From: Davidsoniella eucalypti | Taxonomy: Eukaryota > Ascomycota > Sordariomycetes > Microascales > Ceratocystidaceae | Direction of reading: 5' to 3' | Length of the DNA stretch: 64,000 nt | Assembly (NCBI GenBank): GCA_004009845.1 | Contig: RMBW01000017.1 | Coordinates: forward strand, 1-64,000 | Shown here: positions 1-9,274 of the stretch, piece after piece | How the letters are laid out: every line of letters begins with the position of its first letter | Numbering within the stretch: position 1 is the stretch's first letter | Notes under the pieces: model-generated | The model's input: the letters and a program-made list of their open reading frames with translations, nothing else | Databases searched by the model: none | What the model was told of the DNA's origin: nothing | Position numbers and translations under genes: made by a program

Positions 1-1149
1 AGTCTCTGATTCTCCGTGGGAGATTCTTGATCACAAACTTGGCCCATCTTTCTTCCTTATCAATCTGCTTGGCTCCGATTGTGAGTCGAACCATTTCTAG
101 CGTCTCCTTGGAGGGAGGTGTGTCGAAAGTTAAAGCAAAGTCCCTCTTTCCAGGCTTGGTCATCCGGGTAATATTTTCCTTTCCTTTAAAGAGGTCCCGG
201 TTGAGTTTCTTCCTGCAGATCTCCGGGTCGACTCCTGTGTACGCAGAGTCTTGGAAGAGTTCGATGATGTAGCGATTTCCAGCAGAGGGTCTTGAGGGCT
301 TCTTTGGGCTGGGGAGATGTCCGCCGACTGCCCTGGTTTAGCCCCAGCAGCAGTTACTTTGGCCCAAGTGCTGGTTCCGGGAGGAACAGATGTCTCCTGC
401 TCCTTGGCCCCATTGGCCGGCTTGGGGGCGTTGTCCTTCTTGGCTTGCTTTCCTGTATCGTTCTTGGCGTGTTTTCCAGTGTCCTTCTTAGGCTCGGAGT
501 CCTGATTGGTCTGGTCTTCCTTTTTGTCCTTCTTAGCTAGTGCCTTCTTGGTGGATGCGTTGAAGCCTCCGTTCGCTAACTTGTTGACGGAGTTCTGGCC
601 ACTTTAAGCTGTAGCTTGACGTGATGTTTGAAAACTTCGGCATTTTCTGCGTCCCCGAACTCTCCAGGGTCTTGTTGCAGAGTTCTTCCATGGCTGTCAA
701 AAATTCCGACATCACCGACGCGTTCTTTTGCAAGTTCGCGATGGTGGCGGTGACAGCCTCGTCCATAAGGCTGACAAGGCTTCTTTTGCCTTTATCTCCA
801 TGTGGTGCAGTTTCTTCGGAGTTGGCACTCTCCGAAGGCTGGGCGTCATCAAAGTCTTGTTGCTCGAAGCGTTCTTGGTCTTATCCGTTTCCTCTGGTTC
901 GTTGGGATCGTCGGGATCGTCGATGGCGGTGTCCTTAGTGGTGGTGTCAACATCTTTGGACTGGGTGTCCGGGCTAGTCGCGTTTTTCACTGCCATGACG
1001 CGTTTCGCTTCTTCATACTTTTGTTTGGCCTGCAAATATGTTCCTCGAGGGTCTGGTAGGTCGGGAGGGAGGTCGCCTGCGTCTAGCATCGCTTCGTCGC
1101 AGGTCTGGGACATCGAGAGATGACTCTCTGGAGAAGACTTTGGTGTCAT
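1..1149 (-). mobile_element. ORF1 (gag-like) remnant of a non-LTR retrotransposon, cut by the window edge
   Basis: On the minus strand an ORF opens at 1149 (start MTPKSSPESHL) and reads through an acidic, Lys/Thr-rich region with a predicted helical stretch (YLQAKQKYEEAKRVM). It loses frame near 766 and continues in another frame (MDEAVTATIANLQKNAS) to about 533. It then shifts again through a Lys/Gln-rich linker. A final segment, about 270 to 1, contains RKKLNRDLFKGKEN and ETLEMVRLTIGAKQ and ends with WAKFVIKNLPRRIRD at the edge. This layout, a charged N-terminus, a helix and a basic RNA-binding-like C-terminal part, is what I expect of ORF1 in fungal LINEs. At least two frameshifts mean it is dead. 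No zinc knuckles are visible because they would lie beyond position 1. The element class is inferred from composition and neighbouring LINE debris, so a host gene remnant is not excluded. Confidence 0.5.
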
Positions 1150-1754
1150 CTCGGGACAGTAGGTATCAGGGAAAAATTAAAAATCAAATGATTTATGTCG
1201 CAAAAAGTATCTAACAACTAAAGTACCAATTGTAAACGTGTGTGTGTGTTGTTTTGTGGACTGTTGTTATTGCTGTTGTCGTTGTTATTGTCGTATTTTC
1301 ACATAAGTTTTTTCGCTCATAAGGCTATATATAGGGTACAACATACGGAGGCGGAAAGGAACTGCCCACTCTGCCACTCCGGACTAGCTTTGTCAAAAAG
1401 CTACTTCGGAAAGAGAGCTCCTGCAAGTATCTTGCTAAGAGATTGGAGGTGAAATGGAGACACTACAGAGCCCATGCGCCTAGAGAAGAAGCCCATCAGC
1501 GGGCCAGACAAGTACAGCGGAGGGGGAAGTGACTGAGATTGGTGTGGTTTTTGTTTCTGTTTTTCCTATTTACTGTTCTATGTTTCTGTTTTCCTTGTTT
1601 TATTTGCCCTGGCCACTAGTTCTTCGGGGCTAAGGGACGGTGTCGTCCCGCACATACAAAGCTATTGAGTTTGTCGAGCGGAGGACTTTGAACTCGGCCC
1701 CACTGCCGCCCGACGATGCTTTCTCTACGACCGCATAGTTCGTTAAGCAGGCAC
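1150..1754. other. Region between two retroelement remnants, with a short coding-like tail
   Basis: No complete gene is visible. On the plus strand about 1350-1533 reads as a basic stretch (SFVKKLLRKES, then KRLEVKWRHYRAHAPREE, ending RQVQRRGK and a stop). It looks like the C-terminal tail of a retroelement protein but cannot be assigned. A TG-rich microsatellite-like tract (1237-1300) lies upstream of it. The rest, 1534-1640, is T-rich noncoding DNA. Confidence 0.3.
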
Positions 1755-2956
1755 ACATCTCAGGCTGAGTTGTCTCTGCAAGAGGCCCAACTGGTCCTCC
1801 GTCTTTGCACACAACAAACGCTCCGACACCTGGTGAGAACCCTGTGACCCGACGGCCTGGAGGACATCTGGTCTACACTCGACAAACTCCTTCTCAATGC
1901 AATGCGGTGGATCAGAGGCGTGGCCGAGCCCGGCCCATTTGACGAAGACATCATGGCTTTGCCCATGAGCTTGGGGGGGATGGGTATCCCTTCCTATCTG
2001 GAACAAGCCTCTGCCGTCTTTCCCGTCGCAACAGCCCAGGCCTACGCTGACTTGGAGTGTGTCCGGAACCCAGAAGCGACCCGCCCGGAGGGACTGCGGC
2101 GGCAGAAGGAAGTCATGGGGGAGCTCAACGGCATGAGGTACGATGGACTTTGGGACCGGCTGTCACCAGCAGAAAGGAAGGACTTGGGTGACAACAAGAC
2201 GTTCATTGGACGCCAATGGATGGGAATACAGCCAACCAGCAGACGCCAAATCATTGCTGATTCCCTCCTTATGGGCATGACCAGTGAACGTTTCCTACTC
2301 CCGGACCCCATGACGGACAAGCCGTGCCCAGAGTGCCACCAGACTGTCAAGTAGGCCCATCACCAAAAGTGCCAACGGACCACTACCCGTGCCCGGTCAA
2401 CTCACCGCCTTCACAACATGGTTCGAAACTACTTCCACCAGGCTCTCCACCAGTTAGGAATCCTGTGCGACCTAGAACCCCACTTCAGGCACAACGAAGA
2501 GGAAGACTCCGGCCGACGAGCCGATTGGGGATTCGAGGAGGTTGGATTGCGCAAGCTCTACGACCTAACAATCATCACGCTTCACGGGGAACACTCCTCA
2601 AGGGAAGCATCTACCATTCTGAACAAGAGTTACAACGTTAAGATTGGTAAATGCCCCCCCTGGAAGCTGGCGAGCAGTTCTACCCCATAGTGTTCTCCTA
2701 GGCGGATCGATGGACCCCGAGGTCTGAAACTACGTTCAAGATACTACAACAACGTATGTCAAAGACCACTTCAGCCTGGCTCGCCCGAACCGTGGGCATC
2801 CTGATGGCTGAAACCCGAGTTGAGGCCCATTGGGTGACCCGAGGAGTGGCTCGAGAAGACCGCATGGGTGACGCAACACTCCCAGTCTGTCCCTCGGACT
2901 TGGGGAATCAAGAAGAGGACGATTTCGTGGATTGTGAGGAGGGCTTCCTGGTCTGA
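1755..2956 (+). mobile_element. C-terminal part of a non-LTR retrotransposon polyprotein (post-RT region), degenerate
   Basis: The plus strand reads, with a few frame breaks, through SLQEAQLVLRLCTQQTLRHL, then DIWSTLDKLLLNAMRWIRG, then PMSLGGMGIPSYLEQASAVF and RRQIIADSLLMGM. A Cys/His cluster follows (CPECHQTV, stop, AHHQKC), then RADWGFEEVGLRKLYDLTII. The segment ends with a Trp/Arg-rich tail closing at 2956. This succession, leucine-rich post-RT region, LGGxGI motif, CxxC-H-C zinc cluster and a PDxxD-like terminal domain, is typical of the region after the reverse transcriptase in fungal and oomycete non-LTR elements. The RT catalytic core (YADD box) is absent, so this is a truncated copy. 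A TAG at 2352-2354 inside the zinc cluster and a frameshift near 2650 show decay. It lies in the opposite orientation to the ORF1 remnant at 1-1149, so the two are not one insertion. Confidence 0.65.
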
Positions 2957-3226
2957 GGAGCATGTGAATGATGTTTTGATTGGGTGCTGCTTTCTTTTGA
3001 TGATTCTACAACTGTGACAAGGTTTTTTTTTTCGCTCTTCTTGTTTCCTCTATATTGCTTTTACTGCTTCTTTCTACTATTTTCCTCTACTATTACCTTT
3101 CTTTGCTTTGAACTTATCGCTACATTTCAAACTAGTCTTTACACTTTAAAATTGCCAAAACAACTTTAATATACAGGCACAACTTTGAATATCTGTCCGG
3201 CAACCAATCCGGCGTCGTATGATCTT
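2957..3226. other. T-rich noncoding spacer
   Basis: The stretch is pyrimidine- and T-rich (several runs around 3019-3100). It has no ORF or RNA signature that I can support. It separates the retroelement tail from the decayed kinase-like copy. Confidence 0.4.
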
Positions 3227-3275
3227 AGTGATTTAGGTAGACGTTAAATATAATAAAATCAACCTAAATTTGTCA
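3227..3275 (-). repeat. Copy 2 of a ~49-bp dispersed repeat
   Basis: Read on the minus strand, this matches 57418-57466 (plus strand) at roughly three quarters of positions. The best-kept core is TATATTTAACGTCTACCT, followed by a shared AAGATCAT. A shorter relative (ending TATATTTAACGT) is at 63439-63470. It lies just downstream of the decayed kinase-like copy. Its nature (MITE end, promoter element or other) is unknown. Confidence 0.5.
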
Positions 3276-4760
3276 AAACATTAGAGTAAAAGAAATGATC
3301 GGAATAACAAGGGACTATATATATGTGGTTGATAGGATTGTATATACTAGCTCCATACTTGATACAGACATCTAAACCCAGAGTATTAGAATGGTTCACT
3401 TAAAAGGCCCTGTGCATTGCTATAGTCACCCACATGGTTAAATAGCACCTCCTGCTTTGCCTTTAACAAAGGTTTTCTGTTTCTACCTTCATTCATATTG
3501 TTAGATGAAATATCACTCTCTGCTGGAAGGACATTGGCTCTGTCAAAGTCAATTACAGTGATCTCGCCATTAGCCCGCAGTACATTTGGCCATCGGACAT
3601 CGCCATGCACCACCCCTAGGTTATGCATCTTTTTCAGAGTAGAGGTGACTGTGCTGATGATGTCTGCTGTAGACCTCTCCGTGCCAGAGTTTGGTTTGAC
3701 TTCTGTACCACCATAAGATAAGAACATGAGGTAGATGATTCGTACATCAAACCAGTATCAGTATGTCTGGTCCAGTGCCTTGAGGTCAACAGAGCCAAGA
3801 CAGACTGCAACTCTGTGACCTTGTAGTGAGACAGTCATCTCTTTCTGTAGATCAACAACACACCCTCCAGTAACACCCTTTGCAACAAAAGTATAGCCAA
3901 ATTACAGTAGTTAGTGTTATTTGAAATAGAGCACCCTCCTTTCCCAAAACCACAACACCTTTTTCCAAGCTCTTAGAAAGTTGTTGAAGTAGGAGATTCA
4001 TGAATTGTTGGTGTGTAACAGGGTGCTTGTTCTCGCTCCGTATCATATTGCAATGCAATGTCACGTTGGGGCAACTGCTGTCCAGATTCCTACCATTCAT
4101 GAGTGATAGTAGGAACAACGATGTGCAGTACTCCCTTTGAAACTTTGCTTCTTCCTTGTTATTGGCAGATGCTTAGTGAGAAACTAGTTCACTAGCGACA
4201 GAGCTACCTTTTAAAAAAGTTCCATCTATATTGCCTAATCCACTAGCACTACCATCACCAAAGCTTACTGCCCAACCACTTTTGCTACATGACAGAATCA
4301 CGCCGCCTAGCTCGCCGGTCTGAGGTCTTCTCGGTGGAAAAAAGGGCTTAGAATGAAGTGATTCCTTTGATTAGAATCTTTTTTCTCACTCTTCTCATGG
4401 TTACTGATTTTCTGTAGAAGTGTATTATTACAGACTTCCCATTGCCCACATTGTTGGGCTGCTTGCGTTTGTTCATTGTTGACACACTGGCACAATTGGA
4501 GGGCAAGAAGTGTGAAAAGAAGAGCCGCTTTCAGAACTAGTGTGAATAGGATCATCTTTCACCGTTCTTGTTGGGTGTGCCAGCTAGAAGTGAAGTACTA
4601 TCGGTTCAGCCCAGTCATTTTGAGACACAATACAATCTCCATTAATCACATAACCGTATTCCAAGCCAGCTTCTAGCATGTCAGTGTGACAGCGGCTACC
4701 GAGAAAAGCTCCGAGTACTAGCGAAGCTCTTCAGGCTCAACAGTTGTTCCCTATGGATCT
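3276..4760 (-). pseudogene. Decayed, 5'-truncated copy of the kinase-like gene at 58162
   Basis: Minus-strand segments match the protein encoded at 58162-60330. At 3727-3386 the kinase C-lobe is readable (LGVVHGDVRWPNVL, then ITVIDFDRANVLPAES, then KAKQEVLFNHV and LLSEPF). At 4118-3852 the preceding block is present (MNGRNLDSSCPNVTLHCN, KHPVTHQQFMNLLLQQL). At about 4745-4307 the upstream block survives (AALLFTLLALQLCQCVNN and QQCGQWEVCNNTLLQKI). Homology begins near the codon corresponding to 58950 of the long copy, so the coiled coil and about the first 265 residues are missing. Internal frameshifts, stops and an unmatched stretch around 4120-4300 confirm a pseudogene. Homology continues about 100 bp past the stop into 3' flanking DNA, so this was a DNA-level duplication rather than a retrocopy. 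Here the C-terminal codon that is a stop in the long copy is still a Lys codon. Confidence 0.85.
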
Positions 4761-5295
4761 ATTTCCTCTGGGGGGGGGGGGATCCTATCTTGTTGAAAGT
4801 CACAGCAAAGCAAGCCAGGAAACTACGGTCCAATCTAGATGTTCTTATGTCAATCTATCAAGCCGGAGGCCTTTAAGTTCATGTGGTACAGTAAGGATTT
4901 TATCATCAACGGGTTCTTTCTGTTTGCCACCAGAGAGATTGCCTTCGAGGTTAGTTACACGATCTTACCATTGCTGTTGCTTATGTTATACTCTATTTTT
5001 GGTATGGAGCTTGCTTACGCTTCTCTGATAAAGTTCGTGATTGATACTATGTTTACAGTCTTAAAGTCTTGAAAGTTCCAGTGATTCATCTTGAATAAGA
5101 GGGGAAAGGGAAGGAGAATAGAAGAGCTTTTACTAAGTCCAACCTTTCTAGTGGTGAACGGTGCTTGACCCAAACCGGTCCTCGAGGCCTTCAGGTTCGA
5201 TCTTAGGCTCCAACTATCTCAATATGCTAGCCGATCGTCGAATAAAAAGGAAACACCGCACCCCTCAGGCTAGGATGTCCGTCCCGTCAGAAAGG
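4761..5295. other. Noncoding DNA with a G12 homopolymer
   Basis: Contains a run of twelve G at 4770-4781 at the broken 5' end of the kinase-like copy. Short ORFs here (for example 4839-5072) show no family features. 5160-5290 contains a GGTTCGATC-like box that may belong to further tRNA-like debris. Confidence 0.35.
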
Positions 5296-5378
5296 GGTCT
5301 TGCCATGGATCGAACACAGGACCTGTCGCGATCAAAAAGTATTAACCCTAAGAAAGAATCATCACTGGCCACAAGACC
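5296..5378 (-). pseudogene. tRNA-like sequence 1 (degenerate)
   Basis: On the minus strand the 83-nt segment starts GGTCTTG and ends CAAGACC, a perfect 7-bp acceptor-type stem. Directly before the 3' strand is a T-arm-like hairpin, CTGTG-TTCGATC-CATGG, with three Watson-Crick and two G-U pairs, matching the classic GGTCCTGTGTTCGATCC of tRNA. I could not pair the D and anticodon arms, so it is probably not functional. It may be a pseudo-tRNA, a tRNA-derived SINE head or organellar DNA. Confidence 0.4.
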
Positions 5379-5412
5379 GGAGTAAGGGTTATCCAGGCGA
5401 GAACCTAGGGGG

Positions 5413-5488
5413 GGGCAAACCGGGATTGAACCCAGCTGCTTTGTTTTGTTTACCCTGCAGCGCTCTCAACGATATTTACGGAAAGCCC
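5413..5488 (-). pseudogene. tRNA-like sequence 2 (degenerate)
   Basis: Minus strand, 34 nt from tRNA-like sequence 1 and in the same orientation. It has a T-loop box GGGTTCAATCCC, a perfect 5-bp anticodon-type stem GCTGC/GCAGC enclosing a 17-nt loop, and a D-arm-like GTTGAGAGCG. The acceptor ends pair only four bases (GGGC/GCCC) and the T stem is weak. It is not a credible functional tRNA. Confidence 0.35.
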
Positions 5489-6497
5489 GGTCCGTAAACG
5501 GCTGCTTGAGGCCGAATTCCCAGGCAGAGTCGGCAGCAGAGATGTTAACTAAACGTTAGTTTGTCCCGGAGATTACTTGGCTCGGCCGTTTGGCATAATA
5601 ATCCTTCATTCTTCCCATGTCCGCTTGACAGGAAAAACCCCGCCAATTCACGAATGCGCCCCTCATGCCCCCAGATCCAATGTCACCCCCAACTCCTCCA
5701 CTTTCTTGGGCGTTCTCGGTATAGGAACAACATCACCTTCTTTAGACTAAAGTACTTGGTACCTGGCGGCTGTGCTTGGTGGATATCGCGCCGAGGAAAG
5801 CACATACATGCGTGTTTAGTATGTGAAGGGTATATACATATGACGAGCACACCCACTCATTCAGATAATATGCGCGCCACTCACAGGCCAACGTCTCTAG
5901 CTTAACGAAGACTGGATGAACAAGTTCGCATTCAGTGGGCGGCTCAGGGAACCCGCATAAACGGTCACGCGCAGTCTATTGACAAGCTCGAATCACGAAA
6001 TTAAACGACACTAGCAGAGGAAGTAGCTGCCGATCCAGTGCCTTATTCGGCAACGTTACGACTTGTTCATATGCTGTAGTTGGAAAAAGACACCAAGATG
6101 GAATAAAAAAGGAAAATGTAAACACGAAAATCTGTCTATAAATTATGTGTTCTAGGTATGATCTAATGTTACTAAGTCAAAGTCAAGTCACCACAAAAGG
6201 GCCGTTTCTTCCCCCAGATTAAGATATCACAGCATTGCAGTTGCATCTACAGAAACAGGCGACTACTCGCTTGATACCTTTTCTCCCATCAATTAACCGC
6301 CCGCCATTTCCCCTCCCTTCTCTGCGTTGATATTCAGTCAACATCGCCAAAATCCAACGTTGCATAATCTGCATAACAGCCTTTCATCAATAAAGAGACT
6401 TTTTATATTATCTAGCTTCAAAACAAACAAAGAGAGAAGCTTTCCAGTTCATAAGAAGCCCTATTGGCCAACTACTCTACAGCTACAGACTGCCAAG
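5489..6497. other. Intergenic region and galactokinase promoter
   Basis: No gene is visible. The last 250 bases before the galactokinase start become C- and CT-rich (around 6300-6325), as is common in filamentous-fungal promoters and 5' leaders. An in-frame ATG at 6327 exists, but the leader it would add (FSQHRQNPTLHNLHN...) lacks coding character. Confidence 0.4.
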
Positions 6498-8108
6498 ATG
6501 GCCTCGCCTGCCGCTACTATCGTGCCCACAGCCAATTCTCTCGCTGACATATATCCTGCCAGCTCTCTGGCTGTCCAGGCCAAGCGTTGGTCCGCTCTGG
6601 TTTCATCATTCGCCGAACGTTATGGCCATCCGCCCACCTTCATCGCCCGAGCTCCGGGCCGTGTGAATCTCATTGGCGAGCACGTGGACTACTCACTGTA
6701 TCCTGTTCTGCCTACCGCCATCACTCATGACACGCTAATTGCTGTCCATGCGGCTCCGCCAGCAATCCCCGCCAGGCCTTATTCCCGCCTCAAAGTGCAA
6801 AATGTGAATGCCGAGAAGTATCGGTCACGGGAGATATCCATAGTGGATGGTGTAATCGATTTCGACAATACCACGCCCGACTGGACTAACTACTACAAAG
6901 CCGGACTCCAGGGCGCACTGGAGCTTCTACAGGCCTCGTTGCCACCTGGTAGCCCCCAGCCCACCTGCGTTGATATGGAAATCTTAGTCGATGGAATCGT
7001 CCCAATCGGCGGCGGCCTATCCTCCTCTGCCGCGTTAGTGATAGCCTCTGCGCTTGCCACTCTCCGTGCCCATGGTGCTGGATCATCTATTGACAAGCAC
7101 TCCCTAGTGAAGGTGGCTGTTGTCAGCGAGCGTGCCGTCGGTGTCAACTCTGGCGGTATGGACCAGGCCGCTTCTGTGCTCTCGCAGCCCGAAAGTGTCC
7201 TAGCAGTACGCTTCTCGCCATCACTAAGTGCAGAGCCAGTGCCGTTGCCTGTTATCAATCCGCCTTACAGCGTTCTCATCGTGAACTCGTATATTGAGTC
7301 ACTTAAACGTGAAACAGCGCCTCGGCGCTATAATCTACGCGTTACTGAGTGTACCATGGCAGCTAATGTCCTCCACGCAATACTAAATCCGAGTGGTATC
7401 GGTGCTTTGCCACCAGATGCCGGGCCACTGGGCACTTCATTACATGGGTTCCATGATGTCTATGTAGCACACCAATCTGCCTTTTCTGCCTTGGATGAAC
7501 GCGAGCAGCTGACGCAACTAATCTCACTCGTCGAGTCTACTCTGACGCAGACAGAAGGATATACTAGAGCAGAGATGGCACAACTTCTCGGTCTATCAGA
7601 TGGAAAAGCTGGAGAGCAAGAAGTTGAAGAACGGTTCTTAAGTACCATTCCCGTCGATGCCGAAAGATTTCTTCTACGCCAGCGTGCTATACATGTTTTC
7701 TCGGAGGCCCGGCGTGTGCTAGATTTCATCGCCCTTCTCAAGCAGCCCTCAACACCAACCAATTCCTTACATCTAGCCCCAGCACTAGGCGAACTAATGA
7801 ATGCTTCACAGGCCAGTTGCCGCGACCTCTACGACTGTTCACATCCGGACCTTGACCGAATCTGCGAGATTGCACGGAAACATGGCTCATATGGATCTCG
7901 GCTAACGGGAGCTGGTTGGGGCGGATGTACAGTACATCTAGTTCCCGAGGATAAAGTTGGAGAAATCAAGACGGCCCTGTGTAAAGAGTATTTCAAGGAT
8001 ATGGAGGACAAATTGACAGAGGAGCAGAAGAATGAAGCCGTTTTGATCACACGACCTGCAACTGGATGTGTGCTATATGAAGTACGCCCCGAAACCGACG
8101 GGTTTTAG
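6498..8108 (+). CDS. GAL1: Galactokinase
   Basis: Phosphorylates alpha-D-galactose to galactose-1-phosphate with ATP, the first committed step of the Leloir pathway, in the cytosol. The protein is 536 residues from ATG 6498 with no intron. The GHMP-kinase signature set is complete: the galactokinase box GRVNLIGEHVDY at residues 54-65, the ATP-binding glycine loop GGGLSSSAA at 171-179, GGMDQAA at 219-225 with the likely catalytic Asp, and the C-terminal GSRLTGAGWGGC at 466-477. Length matches fungal galactokinases (about 520-530). I chose 6498 rather than the in-frame ATG at 6327 because it sits in CCAAGATGG and homology starts shortly after; the upstream extension looks untranslated. It is convergent with the zinc-finger gene at 9092. 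No Gal4-type or other specific operator was recognised. The name GAL1 follows yeast use; no transcription-activator role is implied. Confidence 0.95.
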   Translation: MASPAATIVPTANSLADIYPASSLAVQAKRWSALVSSFAERYGHPPTFIARAPGRVNLIGEHVDYSLYPVLPTAITHDTLIAVHAAPPAIPARPYSRLKVQNVNAEKYRSREISIVDGVIDFDNTTPDWTNYYKAGLQGALELLQASLPPGSPQPTCVDMEILVDGIVPIGGGLSSSAALVIASALATLRAHGAGSSIDKHSLVKVAVVSERAVGVNSGGMDQAASVLSQPESVLAVRFSPSLSAEPVPLPVINPPYSVLIVNSYIESLKRETAPRRYNLRVTECTMAANVLHAILNPSGIGALPPDAGPLGTSLHGFHDVYVAHQSAFSALDEREQLTQLISLVESTLTQTEGYTRAEMAQLLGLSDGKAGEQEVEERFLSTIPVDAERFLLRQRAIHVFSEARRVLDFIALLKQPSTPTNSLHLAPALGELMNASQASCRDLYDCSHPDLDRICEIARKHGSYGSRLTGAGWGGCTVHLVPEDKVGEIKTALCKEYFKDMEDKLTEEQKNEAVLITRPATGCVLYEVRPETDGF

Positions 8109-9091
8109 AAGCTTATATCGGAGAGTTATAAATAAATGATACTAGGTCTATAAGAGATTGAAACACTGCGTATATATTTTGTTGAAAGATTGTTATGTTA
8201 TGAAGAATGAGTAGATGAATAAAAGTAATGGCTATATACGTAGACTAGTAAGAACAGCTTCAATGCCCGACTGTTTCTCTACAGGAAGAGATTGAGAAAA
8301 CATGTTGTGATGATACATATATACATGAAATATAAGATGAAATGTAGGGAAAAAAAGAAAGACTTGTACATATGTAACGAAATGAAAATGACAAAAAAGG
8401 ATAATATCGAGGCAACCCCAAATATAAGAAAAGAAATGTGAAGAAATTTGTTTTTTTTAAGGACCACTAACATGCGCATAACACTTACACGCACACACAC
8501 TATGATACATAAAAAAGTAATATGAAGTAATAAAATAGATAATAATGTAAAATATCAGAATGAAAAAAAAGTTCCAGACTCGGTCAAGATATTGTGACTT
8601 AAGAATGGAGGGTATCAGAAAAAGAAAAAAAAGAAAGAAAAAAAAAGCAAAAGCCATGAAATAGGACAGATACAATGACAATATATGAATCAAAAGATCA
8701 AGATGTGAGCAGTGATAGTAGAATAGACTATAGGAAAAAGAAAAGGAAAAGGAAAAGGAGAAAGCCGTCACCGAGTAAGTCTCCCTAGTTTCAAAGGGGA
8801 GACGTATGGATATGATACAACATATCATGGACCGATATATATGATAAATGTAAAAATAAAAAAATAAATGTAGATGAGAGTTGACCAGGAAAAAAAGGTG
8901 AAGATAGAGAAACGTCAGTCATATCACAATGATATCAGAGTCGGATAAAAAGAACAGAAAGAAAAAAGGAAAAATAAAGAGTGAGAATTTCCAATAGCAA
9001 AAGAAAAGAAAAAAGGTCATTGGGAGAAATAATCGACAAAGAAAAAGAGTGTGTTACTGGAATTATTCCTCGTTCGGTGACTTTTATTGCT
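8109..9091. other. Convergent 3' intergenic region, purine-rich
   Basis: Lies between the 3' ends of galactokinase (+) and the C2H2 gene (-). The plus strand is A- and AG-rich, with many A runs in 8330-9045, so it probably holds both 3' untranslated regions. ORFs seen on the opposite strand are low-complexity Phe/Ser/Leu translations of this bias. Confidence 0.4.
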
Positions 9092-9242
9092 TTAGATGGC
9101 AGAGTTCGTGCCATGGAAAAATGCCGGCTGGCTTGTGGGAGGAGGCATGTGCCCTGAACCATTCGACCGCATCGGGAGTAACATGCCGCCATGTTGCTGT
9201 TGTTGGACCTGGGCATGTTGTACTTGTACCTGCTGTTGTTGT

Positions 9243-9274
<32 letters not shown>

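Noticed and set aside
6327..6497. Upstream in-frame extension of galactokinase (57 codons)
   Set aside because: Lacks coding character, and the ATG at 6498 has the better context and fits family length.
8457..8828. 123-codon minus-strand ORF rich in Phe, Ser and Tyr
   Set aside because: Translation of an A/AG-rich 3' region; low complexity.
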